From Marinobacterium lacunae (GTDB lineage: Bacteria > Pseudomonadota > Gammaproteobacteria > Pseudomonadales > Balneatricaceae), in NCBI RefSeq assembly GCF_000705555.1, contig NZ_JMQN01000031.1, forward strand, positions 1 to 33,931: a DNA stretch of 33,931 bases. The letters are read 5' to 3'. A program made the translations under genes and the position numbers. This document shows positions 26,355 to 33,837 of this stretch, piece after piece (the stretch's first letter is position 1; each line of letters starts with the position of its first letter). The notes beneath the pieces are model-generated. The model was not told where the DNA came from. It saw nothing but the letters and a program-made list of their open reading frames with translations, and did not search any database.

Positions 26355-26376
26355 TTAACATATTAACTTTTGTCAA
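26355..26376 (-). promoter_or_regulatory. hpaF promoter -35 with palindromic operator
   Basis: On the minus strand a perfect TTGACA (26376-26371) is followed after four bases by the operator-like TTAATATGTTAA (26366-26355), which would fill the spacer between -35 and -10. The -10 itself is weak (TAAGTT). Around this operator the sequence matches the dctP site over about 20 bases with a single difference. Confidence 0.55.
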
Positions 26377-26528
26377 TCATCCTTTCGCTGCTCAGCCAAA
26401 CGCAGAGCCAACTAAAAGGCCGAACAGCGTGGCGAAAAACGCCGGAGCCGCGGCATTTTTGCGGACTGCCCTATACTGTTTGAGGCGGTCGAAAGGCGCA
26501 GGCGAGCAACTGAAAGGTCGTCCACCTG

Positions 26529-26556
26529 TTGACTTACTTAAGATGTTAACTAAAAT
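26529..26556 (+). promoter_or_regulatory. hpaH promoter with operator in the spacer
   Basis: TTGACT (26529-26534) and TAAAAT (26551-26556) are near-consensus -35 and -10 elements 16 bases apart. The spacer contains TTAAGATGTTAA (26538-26549), a member of the palindrome family. A bound repressor here would block RNA polymerase. The transcript would start near 26563, leaving a leader of about 135 bases before hpaH. Confidence 0.6.
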
Positions 26557-26604
26557 GCAATTAGGGATGCGATAGACGTTGCACATGCAACTCCAGATAA
26601 ATAC

Positions 26605-26616
26605 TTAATACATTAA
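26605..26616 (+). promoter_or_regulatory. Fourth palindromic operator, in the hpaH leader
   Basis: TTAATACATTAA lies 81 bases before the hpaH ATG and about 43 bases after the predicted transcription start. It may be an auxiliary operator allowing looping with the site at 26538, from which it is 67 bases (between six and seven helical turns) away. Confidence 0.5.
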
Positions 26617-26697
26617 TAACTTACGGCTTTCAGACAGCCATCAGGGCCCCCAAGCCCCGGTGCAACAGCCGACTCAAGCGAAAGGTTCAGGCCCATT

Positions 26698-27501
26698 ATG
26701 TTGACCCAAGAGCAGATCCAAGCAGCCGCCGAGCGGCTCTACCAGGCGGAAGTCAACCGCAAGCAGATACCGGCACTGACGCTCGAACACCCCGAGATGA
26801 GCATGGCCGATGCCTACGCCGTGCAGAAAGCCTGGGTTGATCGCAAGATCGAAGACGGCCGCTCCGTCATCGGCTACAAGGTCGGGCTTACCTCACGCGC
26901 CATGCAGATGGCCGTTAACATCGACCAGCCGGACTACGGCGTTCTGCTCAACGACATGCAGTTCGAAGACGGCGCGACGCTGAAGGCCTCCGACTTTCTC
27001 GATCCGCGCATCGAAGTGGAACTGGCCTTCATTCTGAACAAGCCGCTGTTTGGCGAAAACGTCAGCATCTTCGACGTCTACAACGCCACCGATTACGTGA
27101 TCCCCTCTCTGGAGTTGATCGCTGCCCGCTGCATGCGGACAGATCCTGAAACCGGCTACACCCGCAAGGTGTATGACACCATTGCCGACAACGCGGCCAA
27201 CGCCGGCATCGTGCTGGGCGGCCGTCCAATCAAACCCACCGAGATGGATCTGCGCTGGGCCGGCGCTGCGCTCTACCTCAACGGCCAGATCGAAGAGACA
27301 GGCCTTGCCTGCGGCGTACTTGGCCACCCGGCCAAGGGGATCAGCTGGGTATGCAAGCGTTTCGCACCGCACGGTATAGGCCTGGAGCCTGGGCAGATCA
27401 TTCTGGCCGGGTCCTTCACCCGTCCGGTTCCGGTCAAGGCTGGCGATACCATCCATGCCGATTTTGGTTCGCTCGGCGGCATTGGCCTGCGTTTCGAATA
27501 A
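26698..27501 (+). CDS. hpaH: 2-oxo-hept-4-ene-1,7-dioate hydratase
   Basis: A 267-residue hydratase of the homoprotocatechuate meta pathway (MhpD/HpaH family). Metal-ligand glutamates are visible in [12 protein letters not shown] (ExE) and [10 protein letters not shown]. Other hallmarks are [29 protein letters not shown] and the C-terminal [18 protein letters not shown]. It adds water to 2-oxohept-4-ene-1,7-dioate giving 4-hydroxy-2-oxoheptane-1,7-dioate, the substrate of the next gene product. First gene of the plus-strand run hpaH-I-G1-G2-E, with hpaI 21 bases downstream. Confidence 0.95.
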   Translation: MLTQEQIQAAAERLYQAEVNRKQIPALTLEHPEMSMADAYAVQKAWVDRKIEDGRSVIGYKVGLTSRAMQMAVNIDQPDYGVLLNDMQFEDGATLKASDFLDPRIEVELAFILNKPLFGENVSIFDVYNATDYVIPSLELIAARCMRTDPETGYTRKVYDTIADNAANAGIVLGGRPIKPTEMDLRWAGAALYLNGQIEETGLACGVLGHPAKGISWVCKRFAPHGIGLEPGQIILAGSFTRPVPVKAGDTIHADFGSLGGIGLRFE

Positions 27502-27522
27502 TCTCTTCGGGAGGACTCTCTG

Positions 27523-28329
27523 ATGGAGATGCCGAAAAACCGTTTCAAACAGGGTCTGGCCAGCGGCCGGACACAGTTCGGGCTCTGGCTCGGCCTGCCC
27601 GACAACAGCGCAGCGGAGATTCTCGCCTGCGCCGGTTTCGACTGGCTGCTGATCGACGGCGAGCACGCCCCGTTCGACCTGCGCACCATCATGTCTCATC
27701 TGCAGGCATTGGCTCCCTATGACGTGGCCCCCATCGTGCGCTGCGTCGAAGGCGACACCGCGCTGATCAAGCAACTGCTCGATATCGGCGTACAGAGCCT
27801 GCTAGTGCCGATGGTCGAGGATGCCGAACAGGCAAAACAGCTGGTACGCGCCGTGCGCTATCCGCCAGCGGGGATCCGCGGCCTCGGCACCTCGCTGGCC
27901 CGCGCCGCGCGTTGGAACCAGATCCCCGGATATCTGAAAAAGGCCAACGATGAGATCTGCCTGATCGTGCAGGTTGAAACCGCCCGCGCGATGGAAAACC
28001 TTGACGAAATTCTCGCCGTCGAGGGTGTCGATGGCGTGTTTATCGGTCCATCGGATCTGTCCGCATCCATGGGTTACATCGGTGATGCCGGTAATCCGGC
28101 GGTGGTCGAAGCGATCAACACCGGCCTTAACAAGATCCGCGCTTCGGGTAAGTACGCAGGCCTTCTGTGTCTGGACCCATCGCTGGCCGGACAGTACATC
28201 GAGCAGGGTGCCAACTTCGTCGGTGTCGGCGTCGACACCCTGATTCTGGCACAGGGAGCACGCAAGCTGGCACAGCAGTTCAAGAGCGACGCGCCGGTTG
28301 CCGACGAGAAGCCCCAGGCCGGTTACTGA
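27523..28329 (+). CDS. hpaI: 4-hydroxy-2-oxoheptane-1,7-dioate aldolase
   Basis: A 268-residue class II (metal-dependent) pyruvate aldolase of the HpcH/HpaI family. The catalytic His is in [15 protein letters not shown] near residue 47, the pyruvate-binding Arg in VAPIVRC, and the metal ligands are Glu in [11 protein letters not shown] and Asp in [13 protein letters not shown]. It splits the substrate into pyruvate and succinic semialdehyde. GGAGG lies eight bases before the ATG. Sits in the hpa operon between hpaH and hpaG1. Confidence 0.96.
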   Translation: MEMPKNRFKQGLASGRTQFGLWLGLPDNSAAEILACAGFDWLLIDGEHAPFDLRTIMSHLQALAPYDVAPIVRCVEGDTALIKQLLDIGVQSLLVPMVEDAEQAKQLVRAVRYPPAGIRGLGTSLARAARWNQIPGYLKKANDEICLIVQVETARAMENLDEILAVEGVDGVFIGPSDLSASMGYIGDAGNPAVVEAINTGLNKIRASGKYAGLLCLDPSLAGQYIEQGANFVGVGVDTLILAQGARKLAQQFKSDAPVADEKPQAGY

Positions 28330-28361
28330 CACGCCGGGCCATTGATAGATAAAGGTTGAAT

Positions 28362-29030
28362 ATGACAGCGAAAACACTGGTCAACAGCAAGCTGGTCTGC
28401 GTCGCACTGAACGACAAGGCTCAGCTGGCCGCACTCGAGGGCACTTTCAACGAAGCGCCCTACAACAAACCACCCACCCAGCCGGTGCTCTACTACAAGC
28501 CGCACAACACCTGGAGCGTCAATGGCGCCGACGTTGAGTGGGCAAAAGACTTCGACGGTAATGACGTAGCAGCCATGGCAGTCGGCGCCAGCCTCGGCGT
28601 GGTGATCGGCAAGGAGACCTGCCGCGTCAGCACCGAAGAGGCGCTCAATTACGTCGGCGGCTACACCCTCGTCAGCGATTACTCGCTGCCGGAAGAGAGC
28701 TACTACCGCCCCGACATCAAGGGCAAGTGCCTGGACGGCTCTGCACCGGTCGGCCCCGAAATCGTAGCGGCAGACAAGATCGCCGCGCCGGACGCCCTGA
28801 GCGTCACCATCAGTGTCAACGGTGAACGCAAAAGCACGTTCCCATTGACCCAGATGCAGCGCAGCGTAGCCGAACTAATCAGCACGATCTCCTACATCAT
28901 GACCCTGCAGCCGGGCGAGGTCATTGCCGTCGGTTTCGCTGGTAAGCGTGTCGCGCTCGCCAAGGGCGACAAGGTTGAAGCAAGTATCGAGGGTGTCGGC
29001 ACCCTGTCCAACACGCTGGGAGGTGCCTAA
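28362..29030 (+). CDS. hpaG1: HpaG1, N-terminal-type subunit of the OPET decarboxylase/isomerase
   Basis: About 222 residues, FAH superfamily. It corresponds to the N-terminal half of enterobacterial HpaG. It contains KPPTQPVLYYKPHNTWS, DYSLPEESYYRPDIKGKCLD and LQPGEVIAVGF. The metal-ligand ExE of active FAH folds is replaced (AMAVGASLGVVIG), as in the N-terminal half of HpaG, so catalysis probably rests mainly on the HpaG2 partner. The complex decarboxylates 5-oxopent-3-ene-1,2,5-tricarboxylate. The ATG at 28362 has AAAGG six bases upstream; an in-frame TTG two codons earlier is less likely. hpaG2 follows at three bases. Confidence 0.92.
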   Translation: MTAKTLVNSKLVCVALNDKAQLAALEGTFNEAPYNKPPTQPVLYYKPHNTWSVNGADVEWAKDFDGNDVAAMAVGASLGVVIGKETCRVSTEEALNYVGGYTLVSDYSLPEESYYRPDIKGKCLDGSAPVGPEIVAADKIAAPDALSVTISVNGERKSTFPLTQMQRSVAELISTISYIMTLQPGEVIAVGFAGKRVALAKGDKVEASIEGVGTLSNTLGGA

Positions 29031-29033
29031 GCC

Positions 29034-29816
29034 ATGAGACACGCACGCATTATGTTCGACGGCCGCGAGCTGGATATCGACATCGCCGCTGATGACACCA
29101 TCACCACGTCTGAAGGCGAGGTGTTAAACGTCGCACTGGACTCTGATGCCATCACCTGGCTGCCGCCGGTAAAAACGCCGGGCACCATCTTCGCGCTGGG
29201 CATCAACTACGCCGATCACGCGACCGAGCTGGCGTTTGAGCCGCCGAAAGAGCCGCTGATTTTTATCAAGCACGCTAACTGCCTGACCGGTCACAAGCAG
29301 GTGAGCTATCGCCCTGACAACATCGACTACCAGCACTACGAGTGCGAACTGGTCGCGGTTATCGGCAAGCGCGGCAAAAATATCAAACGTGAAGATGCGC
29401 TGGAGTATGTCGCTGGTTACACCGTCTGCAACGACTTCGCGATCCGAGACTATCTGGAAAACTACTACCGCCCTAACCTGCGGGTTAAAAGCCGCGACTC
29501 GTTGCTACCGATGGGCCCCTGGATCGTGGATACCGCCGATATCCCTGATGCCAACGCGCTGAAGTTGACCACCACCGTTAACGGCAAGGTTACGCAGGAC
29601 GGCAGCACCAGAGACATGATCTTCAATGTGCCGTTCATCATCGAGTACCTGAGCAAGATCATGACCCTGAATCCGGGCGACATGATCTGCACCGGCACGC
29701 CACACGGCATCGTCGATTGCCAGCCGGGCGACACCATTGTCTGCACCATCGAAGATGTCTGCTCACTCGAGACCCGTATGGTCAGCGAGCAGGAATACTA
29801 CGGCGACAAATACTGA
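29034..29816 (+). CDS. hpaG2: HpaG2, catalytic-type subunit of the OPET decarboxylase/isomerase
   Basis: A 260-residue FAH-superfamily enzyme matching the C-terminal half of HpaG. The metal ligands are present: HYECELVAVIG (ExE) and CNDFAIRDY (Asp). Other hallmarks are FALGINYADHATEL, FIKHANCLTGH, and the C-terminal TLNPGDMICTGTPHG. With HpaG1 it converts 5-oxopent-3-ene-1,2,5-tricarboxylate to 2-hydroxyhepta-2,4-dienedioate and on to the oxo form for HpaH. The three-base gap after hpaG1 indicates translational coupling and equal dosage. The two halves are fused in enterobacteria and separate here. Confidence 0.94.
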   Translation: MRHARIMFDGRELDIDIAADDTITTSEGEVLNVALDSDAITWLPPVKTPGTIFALGINYADHATELAFEPPKEPLIFIKHANCLTGHKQVSYRPDNIDYQHYECELVAVIGKRGKNIKREDALEYVAGYTVCNDFAIRDYLENYYRPNLRVKSRDSLLPMGPWIVDTADIPDANALKLTTTVNGKVTQDGSTRDMIFNVPFIIEYLSKIMTLNPGDMICTGTPHGIVDCQPGDTIVCTIEDVCSLETRMVSEQEYYGDKY

Positions 29817-29843
29817 TATTGAGGCAATAGCTTCGGGAGAATC

Positions 29844-31382
29844 ATGATGAGCGATACACTGCAAACCAACCTGGAACGCGCCACTCAATATCTGGAGCGC
29901 TTCAAAAACAACACCACCGGACACTACATCAACGGTGAATTCACCCTCGGTAACGGCGGTCGCGAATACGACAACATCACGCCGACCGACAACAGCTCCA
30001 TCGGCAAGATCATGGCCGGTACCGTCTCTGACGTGGACGCCGCCTGTCAGGCCGCCGAAGACGCCTTCATCGAATGGTCCAACACCTCAGGTGCCGTGCG
30101 TAAAAAGCTGCTGAACCAGTTTGCGGACAAGCTGGTCGAGCGGGCCGACGAGATTGCACTGGTCGAATCGATGGACTGCGGTCAGGCGATCCGCTTCATG
30201 AAGCAAGCCGCCGTGCGCGGCGCGGCCAACTTCCGTTTCTTCGCCGACAAGGCACCGGAAGCGCAAAACGGTTTGGCCCTGCATCAGGACGAGCACACCA
30301 ACTACACCATCCGCAAGGCGATAGGCCCGGTCGGCATCATCACGCCGTGGAACACGCCGTTCATGCTCTCCACCTGGAAGATCGCGCCGGCGCTGGCTGC
30401 CGGTTGCACCGTGGTGCATAAGCCTGCGGAACTGACCCCGCTGAGCGCTTACATTCTGGCCGAGATCGCCGATGAAGTGCTGCCGAAGGGCGTGTGGAAC
30501 ATGGTCAACGGTTTCGGCGAAGATGTCGGCAAACGCCTGACAGAACACCCGGCAATCAAGGCCGTGGCGCTGGTTGGCGAGTCCGCCACCGGCTCCCACA
30601 TCATGCGCCAGGGTGCCGACACCCTGAAGCGGATGCACTTCGAGCTCGGCGGTAAGAACCCGGTGATCGTATTCGACGATGCGGATTTTGAGCGCGCACT
30701 GGATGCCGTGGTGTTCATGATCTACAGCCTGAACGGCCAGCGCTGCACCTCCTCCAGCCGCCTGCTTATACAGAGCGGTATCCGCGACCGCTTTCTGGCC
30801 GCACTGGAGCAGCGCGTGCGTAACCTGCGCGTAGGCCACTCTCTGGATCCGAACACCGAAGTGGGACCGCTGGTGCATACCGAGCACTACAACAAGGTGC
30901 TGAGCTACTTCGACATCGCCAAAGAGGACGGTGCCAGCATCGCCGTCGGCGGCAAGCGCATCACCGAAGCCCGCGCCGAACTGAACCCGGCCGGCAACTA
31001 TCTGGAACCGACCCTGTTCACCGGTGCCAACAACACGATGCGCATCGCTCAGGAGGAGATCTTCGGCCCGGTACTGACCGCCATCTCCTTCGACACTGAA
31101 GAGGAAGCGATCAAGATCGCCAACGACACCCAGTACGGTCTATCAGGCTACATCTGGACCGAGAACACCGGCCGCGCGATGCGTATGGCCAAGCATGTCG
31201 AAGCGGGCATGCTGTGGGTGAACTCCGAGAACAACCGTAACCTGCCCTCCCCGTTCGGCGGCATCAAGATGTCGGGCATCGGCCGCGACGGCGGCGACTG
31301 GAGCTTCGATTTCTACATGGAAACGAAGAACGTCTGCATCGCGCATGGGACTCACAAGGTGCCACAGCTCGGTAAGGGCTGA
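29844..31382 (+). CDS. hpaE: 5-carboxymethyl-2-hydroxymuconate semialdehyde dehydrogenase
   Basis: A 512-residue NAD-dependent aldehyde dehydrogenase. Visible: GIITPWNTPFMLSTWKIAPA (substrate and cofactor channel), the general-base Glu in HFELGGKNPVIVF, the catalytic Cys in NGQRCTSSSRLLI, and EEIFGPVLTAISF. It oxidises the semialdehyde from homoprotocatechuate ring cleavage to the dicarboxylate that HpaF isomerises. GGGAG precedes two consecutive ATGs (29844 and 29847); the second has slightly better spacing. It is the last enzyme gene of the plus-strand run, and a strong hairpin follows. Confidence 0.96.
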   Translation: MMSDTLQTNLERATQYLERFKNNTTGHYINGEFTLGNGGREYDNITPTDNSSIGKIMAGTVSDVDAACQAAEDAFIEWSNTSGAVRKKLLNQFADKLVERADEIALVESMDCGQAIRFMKQAAVRGAANFRFFADKAPEAQNGLALHQDEHTNYTIRKAIGPVGIITPWNTPFMLSTWKIAPALAAGCTVVHKPAELTPLSAYILAEIADEVLPKGVWNMVNGFGEDVGKRLTEHPAIKAVALVGESATGSHIMRQGADTLKRMHFELGGKNPVIVFDDADFERALDAVVFMIYSLNGQRCTSSSRLLIQSGIRDRFLAALEQRVRNLRVGHSLDPNTEVGPLVHTEHYNKVLSYFDIAKEDGASIAVGGKRITEARAELNPAGNYLEPTLFTGANNTMRIAQEEIFGPVLTAISFDTEEEAIKIANDTQYGLSGYIWTENTGRAMRMAKHVEAGMLWVNSENNRNLPSPFGGIKMSGIGRDGGDWSFDFYMETKNVCIAHGTHKVPQLGKG

Positions 31383-31399
31383 TCTGTTAGACTGAGGGT

Positions 31400-31426
31400 A
31401 GTGCGGGCGTGCCAAACGCCCGCACT
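31400..31426 (+). terminator. Strong hairpin between hpaE and hpaA
   Basis: AGTGCGGGCGT and ACGCCCGCACT form a perfect 11-base-pair G+C-rich stem with a five-base loop, 17 bases after the hpaE stop. There is no T-run, so it may act as a Rho-dependent or partial terminator, or protect the 3' end of the hpa message. Confidence 0.55.
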
Positions 31427-31452
31427 GTCCCGCAGCGTTTACGAGATACCCT

Positions 31453-32358
31453 GTGACCGATCCTCAGCACCGCGAATGGATTCCCAACATCATCCTTGGA
31501 CAGGACTACGATCAACGCTACGTTGATGCGCCCGTCCACTACGATGTGCTGGAGAATCTGGCCGACTTTTTCGGCCGCGACATGCCGGTGCACCGACACG
31601 CCCAATACATGCAGATCCATTATATCGACCGGGGCGAAATCAGCTTCCATATCGATGACAAGATCTACCATGTCAGCGGCCCTAGCTGTTTTCTGACTCC
31701 CGCCTCGGTACCTCACTCCTTCCTGACCGAACCTGATGCCAAAGGCCATGTGTTGACCATCCATCAGTCGCTGGTGTGGCAGTTGATGAAAGATGGCCTC
31801 GAACAGGAGATCAAGGGTGACCTGAGCGAAGGGATCTGCCTTGAGCGGGCAAGCCTGAGCGACGAACAACGTCCGTTATGGACCCGGCTGGCACAAACCC
31901 TCAGAAACATACGCTCGGAGTGGCTGCAGGACAGTGCCGCAAAGAATCTGGCGCTGGACTCACTGGTGCGGCTGCTGATTATCCGCATCGCCCGTCTGGC
32001 GAGCAAACGCGCCGAGAGTATCGTCGTCAACAACGACGACCTCAGGCTGTTTCACCGCTTTTCCGACCTCATTGAGGAGCACTACCGCGAACAGTGGCAC
32101 CTGCCCCAGTACACCCAGGAGATGGGGGTATCCGAGAGCCGGTTAAACCACATCTGCCACCGCATCTCCAACCGTTCACCCAAAAAGCTGATTCACGACC
32201 GTATCGTGCAAGAGTGCAAACGCTTGCTCACCTTTAGCAGCCTCACCAGCAGCGAGATCTGTTACGAACTCGGCTTCACCGACCCTGCCTACTTCTCCCG
32301 CTTTTTTAAGAAACACACCGGCGTTACCGCGCAGGAGTACCGCAAGCAGCAGCAATAG
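31453..32358 (+). CDS. hpaA: AraC-family regulator of 4-hydroxyphenylacetate catabolism
   Basis: A 301-residue activator. The cupin sensor domain at the N-terminus (FFGRDMPVHRHAQYMQIHYI, then FLTPASVPHSFLTEPDAKGH) closely resembles HpaA of E. coli, which activates hpaBC in response to 4-hydroxyphenylacetate. The C-terminal double helix-turn-helix is visible in LPQYTQEMGVSESRLNHICH and SSEICYELGFTDPAYFSRFF, followed by KKHTGVTAQEYRKQQQ. Start codon GTG. It follows hpaE at 70 bases. Its classical target hpaBC is not in the window, so it may act in trans or on genes beyond the right edge. Confidence 0.92.
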   Translation: MTDPQHREWIPNIILGQDYDQRYVDAPVHYDVLENLADFFGRDMPVHRHAQYMQIHYIDRGEISFHIDDKIYHVSGPSCFLTPASVPHSFLTEPDAKGHVLTIHQSLVWQLMKDGLEQEIKGDLSEGICLERASLSDEQRPLWTRLAQTLRNIRSEWLQDSAAKNLALDSLVRLLIIRIARLASKRAESIVVNNDDLRLFHRFSDLIEEHYREQWHLPQYTQEMGVSESRLNHICHRISNRSPKKLIHDRIVQECKRLLTFSSLTSSEICYELGFTDPAYFSRFFKKHTGVTAQEYRKQQQ

Positions 32359-32366
32359 CTCCCCGG

Positions 32367-32384
32367 ATCAGCCGTACGGTTGAT
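32367..32384. repeat. Near-perfect 18-bp palindrome after hpaA
   Basis: ATCAGCCGTACGGTTGAT begins eight bases after the hpaA stop. It differs by one base from the perfect palindrome at 33702-33719 and lies in the same position relative to the hpaA-like coding end, so the two are copies of one ancestral segment. Confidence 0.65.
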
Positions 32385-32449
32385 ATACACCCCGCTACCT
32401 AAGGGATAAATTCGCGCCTTTAAGTCCAGTCTGGCCCAGGAGTGTCGGA

Positions 32450-33553
32450 ATGCTGACCAAGAAGTACCGCCGGAGAATTGCTGAGCTGGAAGAAGCCAAT
32501 ATTTCCCTGAACCACCGGAATTCGGAACTCGAAGCCCGATTATCGGAGCAGTCGGCCCGGATCGATACCCTAACCGGCCAGCTCCAGTCCACATCGCACA
32601 ACATCCCCGCCGGCCTCTTCCGTACTCAGGTAGTGACTCTGGAGGATCAACTGCAGGACATACATCACCGTGTGCACCTCATCTCCGAAGAGCTGTTCGA
32701 GCCGATGGCCGCATCAGAAGGGTCGAACAAAGAACTGATCCGGGTCAGTGACGAGTTGGAGCGTCTGAACGCCTCCCTGCTGTCAATATCAAACAGCGCA
32801 GACATTACTCGGGATATTGTCAATGAACTCAAGAAGTTAGCCACTGACATAAACAGCTTTGCCGGTGCAATCAACAAGATCGCCGAACAAACCAACCTGC
32901 TCGCACTTAACGCGGCGATAGAAGCCGCGCGCGCCGGCGAGCAGGGACGAGGTTTTGCAGTCGTCGCAGATGAGGTGAGGGACCTGTCCAACCGAACCCG
33001 CGCATCCAGCGAACAGATATCGGATCTGGTACAGAAGATCGACACCAAAACCGCCGCCGTCGATGAGAAGATTGAAGGCTTGAGAGATCTGTCACAGAGT
33101 GCGCGCCAAGTCGCCTCGGACACCGTCTCGTTAACCAAGGCTACCACCCACAAAGCCGGCACGCTGATGACCTCGGTCTACCGCTCGATGGCCTATGGAC
33201 ACGGTTCCGATTCGGCGCTGGAGCTGATCCTGATCTGCTTCCAGTGGTGGACTCTATGGCTCAACGGCCAATCCGAGTACCCCCGCACCCTTCTCGATCC
33301 AAAGTCGACCCAGTTTGGACAGTGGTATTTCGACGGAGACGACAATGAATTTGACTACCGGTCACTCCATGCTTTCCGACAGATTGAATCCTGCCTACTG
33401 GTACTCTACAAGAGCGGCGAGGAGTTACTGACCGCCGTACCTCCACATGATTACCCGCAAGCCGAGCGTCTGTTTGTGACAATCCACGACCAGGTCAAGA
33501 AGATAAGCCGTCACATGGACGACATCCAGAACCACCTGTTTCAGCATCTGTAA
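32450..33553 (+). CDS. Soluble methyl-accepting chemotaxis protein with degenerate CZB-like domain
   Basis: A 367-residue receptor with no membrane segment. An N-terminal coiled coil ([20 protein letters not shown]) leads to the signalling hairpin at about residues 145-180 ([40 protein letters not shown]). The C-terminal about 130 residues resemble a CZB domain: QFGQWYFDG near residue 290 aligns with the usual CxLGKWYYG. The zinc ligands seem lost: Thr replaces the Cys, and the usual PHxxVH histidines read ESCLLVLY. It is likely a cytoplasmic sensor of something other than zinc-linked oxidants. AGGAG is seven bases before the ATG. It lies inside the hpa locus. Confidence 0.88.
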   Translation: MLTKKYRRRIAELEEANISLNHRNSELEARLSEQSARIDTLTGQLQSTSHNIPAGLFRTQVVTLEDQLQDIHHRVHLISEELFEPMAASEGSNKELIRVSDELERLNASLLSISNSADITRDIVNELKKLATDINSFAGAINKIAEQTNLLALNAAIEAARAGEQGRGFAVVADEVRDLSNRTRASSEQISDLVQKIDTKTAAVDEKIEGLRDLSQSARQVASDTVSLTKATTHKAGTLMTSVYRSMAYGHGSDSALELILICFQWWTLWLNGQSEYPRTLLDPKSTQFGQWYFDGDDNEFDYRSLHAFRQIESCLLVLYKSGEELLTAVPPHDYPQAERLFVTIHDQVKKISRHMDDIQNHLFQHL

Positions 33554-33604
33554 ACCGCACCACGGGACCATCCGTAACGCCCGCCCGTCGCTAAAGACGC
33601 GCCG

Positions 33605-33722
33605 AGATCATGATCGCCAGCAATGCCTACCTCAGACGGCTCCACCGTTTCTCCGACCTGATCGAGGAGCATTACCGCAAACAGCAACAAGAGTTCCCCA
33701 GATCAACCGTACGGTTGATTTT
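33605..33722 (+). pseudogene. Internally deleted remnant of an hpaA-like gene
   Basis: The sequence encodes LRRLHRFSDLIEEHYRKQQQ, which joins LRLFHRFSDLIEEHYR from the middle of HpaA to its C-terminal YRKQQQ. Homology continues past the hpaA stop: TAG there corresponds to GAG here, and both are followed by a CCCC-GATCA-CCGTACGGTTGAT stretch. About 240 bases between two TACCGC motifs are missing, removing the DNA-binding domain. It may formally be read as a 68-codon frame (33610-33816) but is best regarded as a gene relic. Confidence 0.75.
33702..33719. promoter_or_regulatory. Perfect 18-bp palindrome upstream of the edge gene
   Basis: ATCAACCGTACGGTTGAT is its own reverse complement. It lies about 118 bases before the start of the exported-protein gene at 33838 and within the hpaA-like remnant. 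A copy with one change follows the intact hpaA. It could be an operator or the core of a transcript-end hairpin. Confidence 0.5.
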
Positions 33723-33837
33723 TAGCCTTTCGCAAAAACGGTCTAATGAATCTCGTATATTCGGTGACTCCCCTCTCACCTTCAGTGCAACCGACAAACA
33801 CAACAAGAAAAGCTAAAAACACACTGAGGAACACTTC

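Larger units (their letters stand above)
26269..26697. other. 429-bp divergent hpaF / hpaH control region
   Basis: This gap separates the two arms of the hpa locus and holds three of the four TTAAN4TTAA palindromes, a good plus-strand promoter at 26529-26556 and a -35 for the minus strand. The middle part (about 26390-26500) is G+C-richer and shows no gene I would defend. Confidence 0.6.

Noticed and set aside
26269-26376. N-terminal extension of hpaF by 36 residues
   Set aside because: It would bury the catalytic N-terminal proline, and it spans the promoter/operator region. The ATG at 26268 has the good ribosome site.
26893-27774. 293-codon antisense frame across hpaH and hpaI
   Set aside because: It covers two well-identified genes on the other strand and shows no family pattern.
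30087-30887. 266-codon antisense frame inside hpaE
   Set aside because: Histidine/glycine/arginine-rich shadow of a G+C-rich gene; the opposite strand is a clear aldehyde dehydrogenase.
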